Below, in pieces: positions 15,853 through 23,951 of a stretch of 36,950 bases of DNA. This DNA comes from Sphaerisporangium sp. (GTDB lineage: Bacteria > Actinomycetota > Actinomycetes > Streptosporangiales > Streptosporangiaceae). The notes below the pieces were generated by a model that saw only the letters and a program-made list of their open reading frames with translations, searched no databases and was not told where the DNA came from. Made by a program: the position numbers and the translations under genes. The stretch lies in contig JAOPYI010000224.1 of NCBI GenBank assembly GCA_025964675.1, positions 1-36,950 on the forward strand. Reading direction: 5' to 3'. The number at the start of each line of letters is the position of its first letter. Position 1 is the stretch's first letter.

Positions 15853-16811
15853 GGGCGCCGGCGTGGCGCCGGGCAGCAGGTGGCGGCGGTGCAGGACAGC
15901 ACCGGCTCCGGCTCCTCCAGCAGTTCGCGCACCATGGAGACGAACCTCGGATGGGTGCCCGCCGTGGCGGCGCGGGTGAGAGGCAGGCCGAGCTCGCGCG
16001 CGACGCCCGCCGCCTCGGTGTCGAGGTCGTAGACGACCTCCATGTGGTCGGAGACGAAACCGATGGGCACCAGCACCACGGCCTCCGTGCCCGCCGCGCG
16101 CAGCGCCGAGAGGTGGTCGCACACGTCGGGCTCCAGCCACGGCACCTGGGGCGGCCCGCTGCGGCTCTGCCACACCAGGTCCCAGGGGCGGTCGCCCGCC
16201 ACCAGGGAGGCGGTGACGCGGAGCTGGGCCTCGTACGCCCCGCCGGACGGCCCTGAGGACGCGGCCATCGACACCGGGATGCTGTGGGCCGTGAACACCA
16301 GCCGGGCGTGGTCGCGGTGCTCCTCGGGAAGCAGGTCGAGCGCCTCGCGGGTGTGGTCGGTCATGGCGGCGACGAAGCCGGGATGGTCATAGTAGTGGCG
16401 CAGACGCGCGACCTCGGGCGCGCCTGGGACCTGCGCCCGTGCCTGGGCGATGTCGTCGAGATACTGCCTACAGCTCGAGTAGGAGCTGTAGGCCGCGGTG
16501 ATGAAGGCCGCCGCCCGCGTGACGCCGTCGGACGCCATCTTCCGCAGCGTGTCCGCCAGGAAGGGATGCCAGTTGCGGTTGCCCCAGTAGATCGGGAGCT
16601 CCACCTCCGGGCGAAGGGCCGTGATCAGGTCGCGGCACTGCTGGTTGATCGGGCTGACCCCGCCGGCGCCCTGGTAGTGGGCCTCGACCTCCAGGAGGCG
16701 CTCGTGGGGCACCCCTCTGCCCCGGACGACGTTCTCCAGGAACGGCATCACGTCTTCGGGCTTCTCGGGGCCGCCGAAGGAGACGATCAGCAACGCGTCG
16801 TAACCTGCCAT
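15843..16811 (-). CDS. cpfC: Coproporphyrin III ferrochelatase
   Basis: This 322-aa enzyme inserts Fe2+ into coproporphyrin III in the actinobacterial and firmicute haem pathway; older annotations call it hemH. MAGYDALLIVSFGGPEKPED is the family start, H176 lies in the AHSIP motif, and E258 lies in SDHMEVVYDLD. Four cysteines, C114 (SSCRQY) and C307, C312, C313 near the C-terminus, match in number and region the [2Fe-2S] ligands described for the M. tuberculosis enzyme. The C-terminal spacing (x4 then adjacent) differs from what I recall there. The ATG at 16811 has GGAG upstream. The gene is divergent from the S9 peptidase and overlaps the convergent transglycosylase end by 10 bases. Confidence 0.93.
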   Translation of the reverse strand: MAGYDALLIVSFGGPEKPEDVMPFLENVVRGRGVPHERLLEVEAHYQGAGGVSPINQQCRDLITALRPEVELPIYWGNRNWHPFLADTLRKMASDGVTRAAAFITAAYSSYSSCRQYLDDIAQARAQVPGAPEVARLRHYYDHPGFVAAMTDHTREALDLLPEEHRDHARLVFTAHSIPVSMAASSGPSGGAYEAQLRVTASLVAGDRPWDLVWQSRSGPPQVPWLEPDVCDHLSALRAAGTEAVVLVPIGFVSDHMEVVYDLDTEAAGVARELGLPLTRAATAGTHPRFVSMVRELLEEPEPVLSCTAATCCPAPRRRPQA

Positions 16812-16871
16812 GGCTCCATCCAACCCCATCCGCGGGAGTGCGGCCGCTAGGGGCGGGAGAGCCCGTAGGGG

Positions 16872-16877
16872 TAGGTT
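16872..16877 (+). promoter_or_regulatory. Putative -10 element of S9 peptidase/phosphatase operon
   Basis: TAGGTT ends 7 bases before the GTG at 16885. A GGAG lies inside that interval, but so close to the start that ribosome binding there is doubtful. Confidence 0.4.
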
Positions 16878-16884
16878 CGGAGAA

Positions 16885-18864
16885 GTGAGCCTCTTTAAGG
16901 ACATTCGCGAATTTGTCGGCGTGCCTCGGCTGTTGTCGCTGCGGCTTTCTCCGGACGGATCCCGATTGGTCTCGGTCGTCCAGTCGCTCAACCCCGACGG
17001 GAAGTCCTACGGCACCTCGATCTGGGAGGTGCCTACCGAGCCCGGCCGCGAGCCGTGCCGTCTGACCCGCTCGGCCAAGGGTGAGACCGGCGCGGAGTTC
17101 GCCCCGGACGGCGACCTGCTGTTCGTGTCGCGGCGCCCCGACCCCGCGGTCAAGGACCAGCCCGACGATGAGGTGCCCGCCCTGTGGCTGCTGCCGGCCA
17201 GGGGCGGCGAGGCCCGCAGGGTGGCGGACCGGCCGGGAGGCATCGGCGGCCTCCGGACGGGCGGCGGCACGGTGGTCTTCGCCGCCGACGTGCTCGCCGG
17301 GGACGCGGCCTCGGAGGCGGACCGGCGCAAGTCCAGGAAGGACGCCGGGACCAGCGCGATCCTGCACGAGGAGTCCCCGATCCGCTACTGGGACCACGAT
17401 CTCGGTCCGGGCCAGACGCGGCTGTTCGCCGCCGCGCTCCCGGGCCTCGCCGAGCCCCGCGACCTGACTCCCGAGCCGGGAAAGGCCCTGGTCGAGGCGG
17501 CGTTCGCGGTGACCCCCGACGGCTCGACGGTGGTCACCACGTGGTGGGTGACGCTGCCCGCGGGGCGGTCGAGTACCGAGCTGGTGGCGATCGACGTCGC
17601 GACGGGGGAGCGGCGCGTCCTTGCGACCTCCGGCGAGCATGACTTCACCGGCCCCGTCGCGATATCTCCGGACGGGCGCCGCGTCGCCTGCTGGCGGGAG
17701 CTGCGCGCCGACGAGGAGCGGGCCGCCGCGTTCTCGCTGTGGATCGCCGACCTCGCCACGGGTGAGGGGTCCGCGCGCACCACCGATCTGGCGCCGTCGG
17801 CGACCGTGTGGGCGGCCGACTCCCAGTCGGTCTACGTCGCGGCCGACGACCACGGCCGCCGCCCGATCTTCCGGGTGGGTCTCACGGGCGACCCGGTACG
17901 GCTCACGCCGGGCGACGAGGCGTACCTCGAACCGTGCCCCTCGCCCGATGGCCGCCACCTGTACGCCCTGCGCAGCTCCGTGGCCGGCCCCGCCACCCCG
18001 GTGCGGATCACCCTCGACGGCGGCGAGATCACCGAGCTGCCGTCACCGGCGCCGGCGATCGAGGTCCCGGGAACGCTCACCGAGGTGTCCGCCGTCGCCG
18101 ACGACGGCGTGGAGATCAGGGGCTGGCTCGTGCTGCCCCCGGGCGCGTCCCCTGGCAACCCGGCGCCGCTGCTGCTGTGGATCCACGGCGGGCCGCTCGC
18201 GAGCTGGACCGACTGGTCGTGGCGGTGGAATCCCTGGATCATGGCGGAGCACGGTTACGCCGTGCTGCTGCCCGACCCGTGCCTGTCCACCGGGTACGGA
18301 CAGGAGATGATCCAGCGGGGCTGGGGCGACTGGGGCCCCCGCACCCACGCCGACCTGATGGCGATCACCGACGCGTGCGTCGCCCGGCCCGACATCGACG
18401 CCGGGCGCACCGGCGTCATGGGCGGCTCTTTCGGCGGTTACATGGCCAACTGGGTCGCCGGGCACACCGACAGGTTCCGGGCGGTCGTCACGCACGCCTC
18501 GGTGTGGAACCTCGACCAGTTCGCCGGCACCACGGACTGGCCGGCCTACTGGCAGCGGGAGTTCGGCGCCCCCGGCGCCGAACGCTACCTGACGCTGTCG
18601 CCACACCACTCGATCGGCGAGATCAGGACGCCGATGCTCGTCATCCACGGCGACAAGGACTACCGCGTGCCGATCGGCGAGGCGCTGCGGTTGTGGTGGG
18701 ACCTGCGGAGATCGTCGGTTGAGTCCAAGTTCCTGTACTTCCCGGACGAGAACCACTGGATACTCAAGCCCGGCAACGTGATCGCGTGGTACGAGACCGT
18801 GCTGGCCTTTTTGGCACGGCATGTCCTTGGCGAGGAGTGGCAGCGCCCGGAGTCGGTGGCATGA
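16885..18864 (+). CDS. S9-family serine peptidase (prolyl oligopeptidase/acylaminoacyl peptidase type)
   Basis: This 659-aa protein has an N-terminal beta-propeller (about 15-390), seen as repeated blade motifs such as LRLSPDGSRLV, AVTPDGSTVV, AISPDGRRVAC and CPSPDGRHLYAL. A C-terminal alpha/beta-hydrolase domain follows. The catalytic triad is S515 (GGSFGGYM), D592 (HGDKDYRVP) and H624 (DENHW). WIHGGP is the oxyanion-region motif. Such enzymes hydrolyse short peptides in the cytoplasm; no signal peptide is present. GTG 16885 is supported by the -10 spacing, and the propeller begins soon after. The stop overlaps the next gene (ATGA), so it is translationally coupled to the inositol-phosphatase-like enzyme. 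Confidence 0.92.
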   Translation: MSLFKDIREFVGVPRLLSLRLSPDGSRLVSVVQSLNPDGKSYGTSIWEVPTEPGREPCRLTRSAKGETGAEFAPDGDLLFVSRRPDPAVKDQPDDEVPALWLLPARGGEARRVADRPGGIGGLRTGGGTVVFAADVLAGDAASEADRRKSRKDAGTSAILHEESPIRYWDHDLGPGQTRLFAAALPGLAEPRDLTPEPGKALVEAAFAVTPDGSTVVTTWWVTLPAGRSSTELVAIDVATGERRVLATSGEHDFTGPVAISPDGRRVACWRELRADEERAAAFSLWIADLATGEGSARTTDLAPSATVWAADSQSVYVAADDHGRRPIFRVGLTGDPVRLTPGDEAYLEPCPSPDGRHLYALRSSVAGPATPVRITLDGGEITELPSPAPAIEVPGTLTEVSAVADDGVEIRGWLVLPPGASPGNPAPLLLWIHGGPLASWTDWSWRWNPWIMAEHGYAVLLPDPCLSTGYGQEMIQRGWGDWGPRTHADLMAITDACVARPDIDAGRTGVMGGSFGGYMANWVAGHTDRFRAVVTHASVWNLDQFAGTTDWPAYWQREFGAPGAERYLTLSPHHSIGEIRTPMLVIHGDKDYRVPIGEALRLWWDLRRSSVESKFLYFPDENHWILKPGNVIAWYETVLAFLARHVLGEEWQRPESVA

Positions 18865-19676
18865 CCGCCTTCCTGGATCTGGCGGTGGACATCGCCCGCG
18901 AGGCGGGGGACATGCTGCTGGCCAAGCGCCCGGCCCGACCAGAGGCGGTGCAGACGAAGTCCAGCCAGACCGACGTGGTGACCGCGCTTGACCGGGCCTC
19001 TGAGGAGCTGATCAGGGACCGTATCAAGGCCGCGAGACCGGGCGACGCGATCCTCGGCGAGGAGGGCGGCGAGACCGTGGGCGCCGAGACCCGCGAGGGA
19101 CGCGTCCGCTGGATCGTCGACCCCATCGACGGGACCGTCAACTTCATGTACGGCCTGCCCGACTGGGCCGTGAGCATCGCGGTCGAGGTCGACGGCGAGG
19201 TCGTCGCGGGCGTGGTCAACGTGGTGCCGCGAGGCGAGCTGTTCGCCGCCGGGAAGGGCGGCGGGGCCGAGCTGATGAGGCAGGGGATGCCTGCCGAGCG
19301 GCTTCACTGCAACACGGGGGTGCCGCTCTCCCAGGCCCTGATCGCCACGGGGTTCGGCTACCAGCCGGGACGGCGGGCCGTACAGGCGGAGGTGCTCGCG
19401 CACGTGCTGCCGAAGGTGCGGGACATCCGCAGGGGAGGGTCCTGCGCGGCCGATCTGTGCTCGGTCGCGGCCGGGCGGGTGGACGGCTACTACGAGCGGG
19501 GCGCGGAGTACTGGGACTTCGCGGCGGGCGGCCTGATCGCCGCCGAGGCCGGGGCGAGGATCGGCGGGCTGCGCGGCCGGCCGTACAACCCGGACCTGAC
19601 GGTGTGCGCGGCGCCCGGCCTGTTCGAGCAGCTCCACGACCTGCTCGAGCCCCTCGACCCGGAGCGGGACGCCTAG
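18861..19676 (+). CDS. Inositol monophosphatase-family enzyme
   Basis: This 271-aa protein carries the lithium-sensitive phosphatase metal-binding motifs: E67/E68 (LGEEGG), WIVDPIDGTVNF with D87 and D90, and EYWDFAAGGLIAAEAG with the third-site aspartate. Family members hydrolyse inositol phosphates or similar small phosphates in a Mg2+-dependent reaction; SuhB-type proteins also act in RNA metabolism. In actinobacteria a role in phosphatidylinositol or mycothiol precursor supply is possible, but the substrate is not fixed by sequence. It overlaps the S9 peptidase by four bases and is followed by a strong terminator. Confidence 0.92.
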   Translation: MTAFLDLAVDIAREAGDMLLAKRPARPEAVQTKSSQTDVVTALDRASEELIRDRIKAARPGDAILGEEGGETVGAETREGRVRWIVDPIDGTVNFMYGLPDWAVSIAVEVDGEVVAGVVNVVPRGELFAAGKGGGAELMRQGMPAERLHCNTGVPLSQALIATGFGYQPGRRAVQAEVLAHVLPKVRDIRRGGSCAADLCSVAAGRVDGYYERGAEYWDFAAGGLIAAEAGARIGGLRGRPYNPDLTVCAAPGLFEQLHDLLEPLDPERDA

Positions 19677-19685
19677 GACGCGAAG

Positions 19686-19717
19686 AGGGGCCCATCCGGT
19701 GGGTCGGATGGGCCCCT
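19686..19717. terminator. Strong bidirectional terminator hairpin
   Basis: AGGGGCCCATCCG (19686-19698) and CGGATGGGCCCCT (19705-19717) form a perfect 13-bp stem with a 6-base loop. The hairpin starts 9 bases after the phosphatase stop and ends 20 bases before the stop of the convergent 54-aa gene. It probably serves both strands. There is no long T-tract, as is usual in actinomycetes. Confidence 0.85.
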
Positions 19718-19737
19718 GTGTCGTCGAAAGAGGCCGG

Positions 19738-19902
19738 TCAGCGCTGGAGGGCGACGCCGTTGTCGTCGGCGATCCGGCGCAGGTCCTCTATCTCGGCGCA
19801 GAGCGTGTCGGCGAGGAACTCGTCACCGGTGGTGCGCGCCTCCTGGAGACCCTTGTAGGCCTGGTCGAGCCGGTGTTCGATCGTGGTGGTGAACTCGCCC
19901 AT
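19738..19902 (-). CDS. Small conserved-looking helical protein, function unknown
   Basis: This 54-aa protein reads MGEFTTTIEHRLDQAYKGLQ and then EARTTGDEFLADTLCAEIED, ending in NGVALQR. It is charged, without a membrane segment, and looks like two amphipathic helices that could pair as a coiled coil. I recognise the type from actinomycete genomes near inositol monophosphatase and CutRS genes but know no function. The ATG at 19902 has AGAAGGTGAG directly upstream; a further in-frame ATG at 19944 would add 14 residues with no ribosome site. It has its own gap from cutR and shares a terminator with the phosphatase gene. Confidence 0.72.
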   Translation of the reverse strand: MGEFTTTIEHRLDQAYKGLQEARTTGDEFLADTLCAEIEDLRRIADDNGVALQR

Positions 19903-20215
19903 CTCACCTTCTTTCTCGAGGGGCGAAGGAGCAGTCGTGGCCACCTACAACCTGGGGAGAGCACAAGGTCTTCCCCGGCCATGTGAGCAGGTCTTGCAGG
20001 TCTACCCACCGTGCTGTCGCTCTTAAACCACGAATGTCGAATGTTCCGTACTGTGCTGTATGTCACCGGGACGCCGCACTGTCGGCGAGTGCTTACCATG
20101 CGCTTAAGCCGAATGTGACAAGAATGAGCCTGCGAGCTGTACTGCCTGAGCGAGCGTCGCCGGGGGCAGGAACAGGGCTGATCGCGAGGTCGGGACTACG
20201 GGAGGTGCCAGGGCC
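19903..20215. promoter_or_regulatory. Divergent intergenic region with GAATGT direct repeats
   Basis: This 313-base gap separates the 54-aa gene from cutR and holds no supported gene. Two pairs of direct repeats stand out. GAATGT at 20032-20037 and 20039-20044 is repeated with a 7-base period. GAATGT at 20111-20116 and GAATGA at 20122-20127 have an 11-base period. Such paired half-sites on one DNA face are typical for OmpR-type regulators, so autoregulation by CutR is possible (inference). GGAGGT (20201-20206) is the cutR ribosome site. Confidence 0.4.
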
Positions 20216-20869
20216 GTGCGGGTGCTTGTGGTGGAGGATGAGCGGGTGCTCGCGGACGCCATCGCGACCGGGCTGCGTCGGGAGGCGATGGCCGTGGACG
20301 TCGCGTACGACGGCGCGGGGGCGCTGGAGCGCACGGGGTACATCGACTACGACGTGGTCGTGCTGGACCGCGACCTGCCGAAGGTCCACGGGGACGAGGT
20401 GTGCCGGCGGCTCGTGGCGCAGCGCACGGCCACGCGCATCCTGATGCTGACCGCCTCGGGGGAGGTCGACGACAAGGTGGAGGGCCTGGAGCTGGGCGCC
20501 GACGACTACCTGGCGAAGCCGTTCGCGTTCATGGAGCTCGTGGCGCGCGTGCGGGCCCTCGGGCGCAGGTCCGCCCCGGCGCTGCCGCCGGTGCTGGAGC
20601 GTGGCGGCATCCGCCTTGACCCGGGCAAGCGCCTGGTGACCAGGGACGACCACGAGATCGCGCTGACCAAGAAGGAGTTCGCGGTCCTCGAGGAGCTGAT
20701 GCGGGCCGAGGGCGCCGTGGTCAGCCAGGAGGACCTGCTGGACAAGGCATGGGACGAGAACATCGACCCGTTCACCAACGTGGTGAGGGTGACCATGATG
20801 ACCCTGCGCAAGAAGCTGGGCGAGCCGGCGGTGATCGAGACCGTGCCGGGAGTGGGATACAAGCTGTGA
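20216..20869 (+). CDS. cutR: OmpR-family response regulator, CutR-like
   Basis: This 217-aa regulator has a receiver domain (1-115) with phosphoacceptor D51 (VVLDRDLP), acidic pocket EDE at 7-9 and the conserved lysine in YLAKPF. A winged-helix domain (about 130-217) follows, with ALTKKEFAVLEELMRAEG and VVRVTMMTLRKKLGEP. It closely resembles CutR of Streptomyces (SCO5862), a regulator tied to secretion and cell-envelope stress and secondary metabolism. The GTG has GGAGGT 9 bases upstream. Its stop overlaps the kinase start (GTGA), so the two are coupled. Confidence 0.9.
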   Translation: MRVLVVEDERVLADAIATGLRREAMAVDVAYDGAGALERTGYIDYDVVVLDRDLPKVHGDEVCRRLVAQRTATRILMLTASGEVDDKVEGLELGADDYLAKPFAFMELVARVRALGRRSAPALPPVLERGGIRLDPGKRLVTRDDHEIALTKKEFAVLEELMRAEGAVVSQEDLLDKAWDENIDPFTNVVRVTMMTLRKKLGEPAVIETVPGVGYKL

Positions 20870-22341
20870 CCGAGGAACGCGATCGGGCGATCGGGCGGCC
20901 GTCCTTCTCCTCGCCCCAGCCCATGATCGTTCCGGCGGGCGCCGCTGAGGCGGGTGGCGGGGACGCGCGGGCTTCCGCGGAGCCGTCAGGTGCGGCCGCT
21001 CCGGCGGTTTCGAAGGGCCCGGCCAGGCCGGAGGGGACGACGGCGGGCGTCTGGAGGAGCGAGCAGCTCACCGTCGAGAGCACGCGCAAGGCGTTCAGGG
21101 CCAAGGCGCCGCCACCGCCGCCGAGCGGGCCGCCGGCATGGGATGGCCCCCCGCCCATCGCCCCGAACCCCGTCGCCCGCGATCTTCTCGAGCGGGTCAG
21201 GCGCCTGTCCGGGCGGATGAGCATCCGTGTGCGGCTCACGCTGACCTACGGGGCCCTGTTCTTCGCGGCGGGGGCGCTCCTGCTGTTCGTGATCTACTCG
21301 TTCGTCGGGAAGGCCATCTGGGACTCGTGGCCGTCCTTCCCGTTCTCGCTGGACGACTACTCGCCGACCATTGCGGCCGCGATCCAGGACAAGTGGGCGT
21401 CCTTCCGGTCCGACACCATCACCGCCGCGCGGGCCCAGTTGCTGACGCGGTCGCTGCTGGCGCTCGGCGGGGTGGGCATCCTCGCCCTGGTCTTCGGCTA
21501 CTTCGTCGCCGACCGGGCGCTGCGGCCGATACAGAAGATGACCACGACGGCCCGGAGGCTGTCGGAGACCTCCCTCGCCCACGAGCGGATCGACCTGGCC
21601 GGCCCCGACGACGAGATCAAGGAACTGGCCGACACCTTCGACGCCATGCTGACCCGGTTGAACCGCGCCTTCGACGCGCAGCGCCGGTTCGTGGACAACG
21701 CCTCCCACGAGCTGCGCACCCCGCTCGCGATCAACCGCACGGTGCTGGAGGTCGCGCTGGGCGACCCCGGGGCCTCCGAGGATCTGAGGGTGCTGGGCCG
21801 CACGCTGCTCGGGACCAACGCGCGCAACGAGCACCTCATCGAGGGCCTCCTGCTGCTCGCCCGTAGCGAACGCGAGCTGGCGGTGCGCAAGCCCGTCGAT
21901 CTGCGCGATGTCGGCCAGACGGTGGTTGAGCAGCACACGGCCTTCGCCGACGAGAGCTCCGTCACAGTGCAGGTCGATCTTCGTTCCGCGCCCACGATGG
22001 GGGATCCGGTGCTGGTGGAGCGCCTCGTCGCCAACCTTGTGGAGAACGCCATCAAGCACAACGTGCCGGAGTCCGGACAGGTCTGGCTGCGTACGGGAAT
22101 GGTTGACGGCAGTCCCGTTGTTCAGGTGGCCAACACCGGGCCGCACGTTCCCGCGTACGAGGTGGACGACCTGTTCGAACCGTTCAGGCGGCTCAACTCC
22201 GACCGCGTGGAATCTGCGCGCGGCGCGGGGCTCGGGCTGTCCATCGTGCGTGCGGTGGTCCGCGCCCACCAGGGGATCGTGAAAGCAGTCCCACGGGACG
22301 GCGGGGGGCTCGTGATGACCGTGCGACTTCCGGCGGGTTGA
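20866..22341 (+). CDS. cutS: Sensor histidine kinase, CutS-like with long N-terminal extension
   Basis: This 491-aa kinase has an unusual cytoplasmic N-terminal segment of about 115 residues rich in Ala, Pro and Gly. TM1 lies at about 124-147, a short extracellular loop at about 148-192, and TM2 at about 193-214. A HAMP domain follows, then an HisKA domain with H281 (DNASHELRTPLA) and a catalytic domain with NLVENAIKHN (390-399) and GAGLGLSIV (453-461). It phosphorylates the upstream CutR-like regulator, which it overlaps by four bases. The extracellular loop contains no cysteine, whereas I recall two conserved sensor cysteines in Streptomyces CutS. The GTG at 20866 is the only coupled start; internal starts would remove the extension. 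Confidence 0.9.
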   Translation: MTEERDRAIGRPSFSSPQPMIVPAGAAEAGGGDARASAEPSGAAAPAVSKGPARPEGTTAGVWRSEQLTVESTRKAFRAKAPPPPPSGPPAWDGPPPIAPNPVARDLLERVRRLSGRMSIRVRLTLTYGALFFAAGALLLFVIYSFVGKAIWDSWPSFPFSLDDYSPTIAAAIQDKWASFRSDTITAARAQLLTRSLLALGGVGILALVFGYFVADRALRPIQKMTTTARRLSETSLAHERIDLAGPDDEIKELADTFDAMLTRLNRAFDAQRRFVDNASHELRTPLAINRTVLEVALGDPGASEDLRVLGRTLLGTNARNEHLIEGLLLLARSERELAVRKPVDLRDVGQTVVEQHTAFADESSVTVQVDLRSAPTMGDPVLVERLVANLVENAIKHNVPESGQVWLRTGMVDGSPVVQVANTGPHVPAYEVDDLFEPFRRLNSDRVESARGAGLGLSIVRAVVRAHQGIVKAVPRDGGGLVMTVRLPAG

Positions 22342-22409
22342 TACGGCGGGGGGCGTCTCGTTCACGCCAGACATGTGGTTGGATGTGCCGTCGAACACGA
22401 TGGGTCCTG

Positions 22410-22443
22410 TGGCCAAAGCTTAGGTTTTCGCCATATTTGGCTA
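22410..22443. repeat. Inverted repeat upstream of DUF4193 gene
   Basis: GCCAAA (22412-22417) and TTTGGC (22436-22441) are exact inverse copies, extended by a G-T wobble and a T-A pair on the outside, with an 18-base spacer. It could end the cutRS transcript or be an operator. The rest of the 274-base gap 22342-22615 shows no supported gene and no clear -10/-35 pair. Confidence 0.35.
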
Positions 22444-22615
22444 ACCGGGAGGCGAAGGCGGCAAGGCCCTCACGTGTTAGGAGGTTCGTCGACCGTTCCC
22501 ACGGGGTACCGATTGCAAAATTCCCCGAGAGATACGGGCACAAGATGGACCGCCCAGACGTTACAGACGCGCGACGCGCGACGCGCAGCAATAGATGAGG
22601 GGGATGAATACGTAA

Positions 22616-22915
22616 ATGGCCACCGATTACGACAGCCCGCGCAAGACCGACGACGACCTGAGTGAGGACAGCCTCCAGGAGCTTCAGGCCCGGCGGACCG
22701 ACAAGTCCTCCGGGAGCATCGACATCGACGAGACCGATCTCGCCGAGTCTCTCGAGCTGCCCGGTGCGGACCTGTCGAACGAGGAGCTTTCGCTCCGGGT
22801 GATCCCCAGGCAGGCGGACGAGTTCACGTGCTCGCGCTGCTTCCTGGTGCATCATCGCAGCCAGCTCGCCTCTGACAAGGGCGGGCAGCAGATCTGCCGC
22901 GAATGCGCTGCCTGA
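22616..22915 (+). CDS. DUF4193 zinc-ribbon protein
   Basis: This 99-aa acidic protein matches the actinobacterial DUF4193 family: MATDYDSPRKTDDDLSEDSL at the start, LELPGADLSNEELSLRVIP in the middle, and two CxxC knuckles (FTCSRCFLVHH and ICRECAA) at the C-terminus that probably bind one zinc. Function is unknown; the ribbon suggests nucleic-acid or protein contact. From memory, members lie near dut and inositol monophosphatase genes in several actinobacteria, including M. tuberculosis. GAGGGGG lies about 13 bases before the ATG, a wide spacing. Confidence 0.88.
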   Translation: MATDYDSPRKTDDDLSEDSLQELQARRTDKSSGSIDIDETDLAESLELPGADLSNEELSLRVIPRQADEFTCSRCFLVHHRSQLASDKGGQQICRECAA

Positions 22916-22931
22916 GACTATGGGAGGGTCC

Positions 22932-23750
22932 GTGACATCTGGAACGGATCGATCATCGCAGGAGGAACCCGGGAGGCCTGACGCGCCCGGGGCGGAGACC
23001 GAGGCGAACACCGAGGTCGCCGAGCTCGTCGGGAAGCTTTCCGACGTGGGTGACATGGATGGGGCCGAGCGGCGACGGCTGCTCGGCCGCCTCAGTAAGG
23101 CCCTGGTCACCGCCAGGGTGAAGGCGCGGGGGTCCGGCGCCGGACGAGGTCGCTGGCTCGCCGACGTCTTCGCCTCCATAGCGCCGCGACTTCCCATCCG
23201 CGATCTGGCGGCACTGCAGGAGCACCACTACGGTCTCACCGGCGAGCAGCTCGCCGACGACCTGGTCCGTACCGCAGGGAAGGCGACCACGGCGGTCGGG
23301 GCGATCGGCGGGGCCCTCGCGGCCGCGGAGTTCGCCGCGCCGCCGCTCCTGCTGTCCGCGCCCGCCCAGCTCGTGGCCGAGACCCTCGTGGTCGCCGCCA
23401 TCGAGGTGAAGCTCATCGCCGAGCTGCACGAGGTGTACGGCATACATGTTCAGGGCACCGGGAGCCAGCGGGCCATGGCCTTCTCGGTCGCCTGGTCCAA
23501 GCAGCGGGGCGTCGACCCCCTTTCGCCGGCGTCGTTGCAGCTCGCCCTCGGGGCCGCCGCCAAGGCGGGCTTACGAAAGCGCCTGCTGCGCACGCTCGGT
23601 CGTCACCTGACGACGCTCGGTCCCTTCCTGACCGGTGCCGTGGCCGGAGGCGCGCTCAACAAGGTCGCGACCAAGCGGCTCGCCCAGGCCGTACGCGCCG
23701 ATCTGCGCCGGCAGCTGGCACTGCCGCCGCCCCCGGACCCGTCGATCTGA
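22932..23750 (+). CDS. Uncharacterised alpha-helical protein with central hydrophobic region
   Basis: I do not recognise this 272-aa protein with confidence. Residues 1-40 are acidic and flexible; residues about 40-115 form charged helices (LVGKLSDVGDMDGAERRRLL). Residues about 118-163 are Ala-rich and hydrophobic (TAVGAIGGALAAAEFAAPPL, then LVVAAIEVKLIAELHEVYG) and could insert in or lie on the membrane. A basic helical region with a second hydrophobic patch (LGPFLTGAVAGGALNKVATK) and a Pro-rich tail follow. It begins 17 bases after the DUF4193 gene and is probably co-transcribed. The GTG at 22932 has GGGAGGG upstream; an in-frame ATG at 22920 would include that site. Confidence 0.8.
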   Translation: MTSGTDRSSQEEPGRPDAPGAETEANTEVAELVGKLSDVGDMDGAERRRLLGRLSKALVTARVKARGSGAGRGRWLADVFASIAPRLPIRDLAALQEHHYGLTGEQLADDLVRTAGKATTAVGAIGGALAAAEFAAPPLLLSAPAQLVAETLVVAAIEVKLIAELHEVYGIHVQGTGSQRAMAFSVAWSKQRGVDPLSPASLQLALGAAAKAGLRKRLLRTLGRHLTTLGPFLTGAVAGGALNKVATKRLAQAVRADLRRQLALPPPPDPSI

Positions 23751-23916
23751 TCCCCTTCAGCATCAGCTCCCCCTCTTGGCCCATTCCTCCCTGCGCCTTT
23801 TACGATCTTCGCATGACTGATGTGATTTGTCGGGTTCGGTAATCCAACGGGCCTGAGTCGGGAATGTGCTTCCTCCATCACCGCAGGGCCCGTACAGCGA
23901 GCCGCGCCCGATTTCG

Positions 23917-23922
23917 TAAGGT
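23917..23922 (+). promoter_or_regulatory. Candidate -10 element for otsA
   Basis: TAAGGT lies about 30 bases before the otsA start and ahead of its GGGAGGA ribosome site, giving a short leader. No good -35 hexamer is seen. The gap 23751-23951 holds no supported gene. Confidence 0.35.
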
Positions 23923-23951
23923 GGTCATAAACCGATCACGAGGGAGGACGT

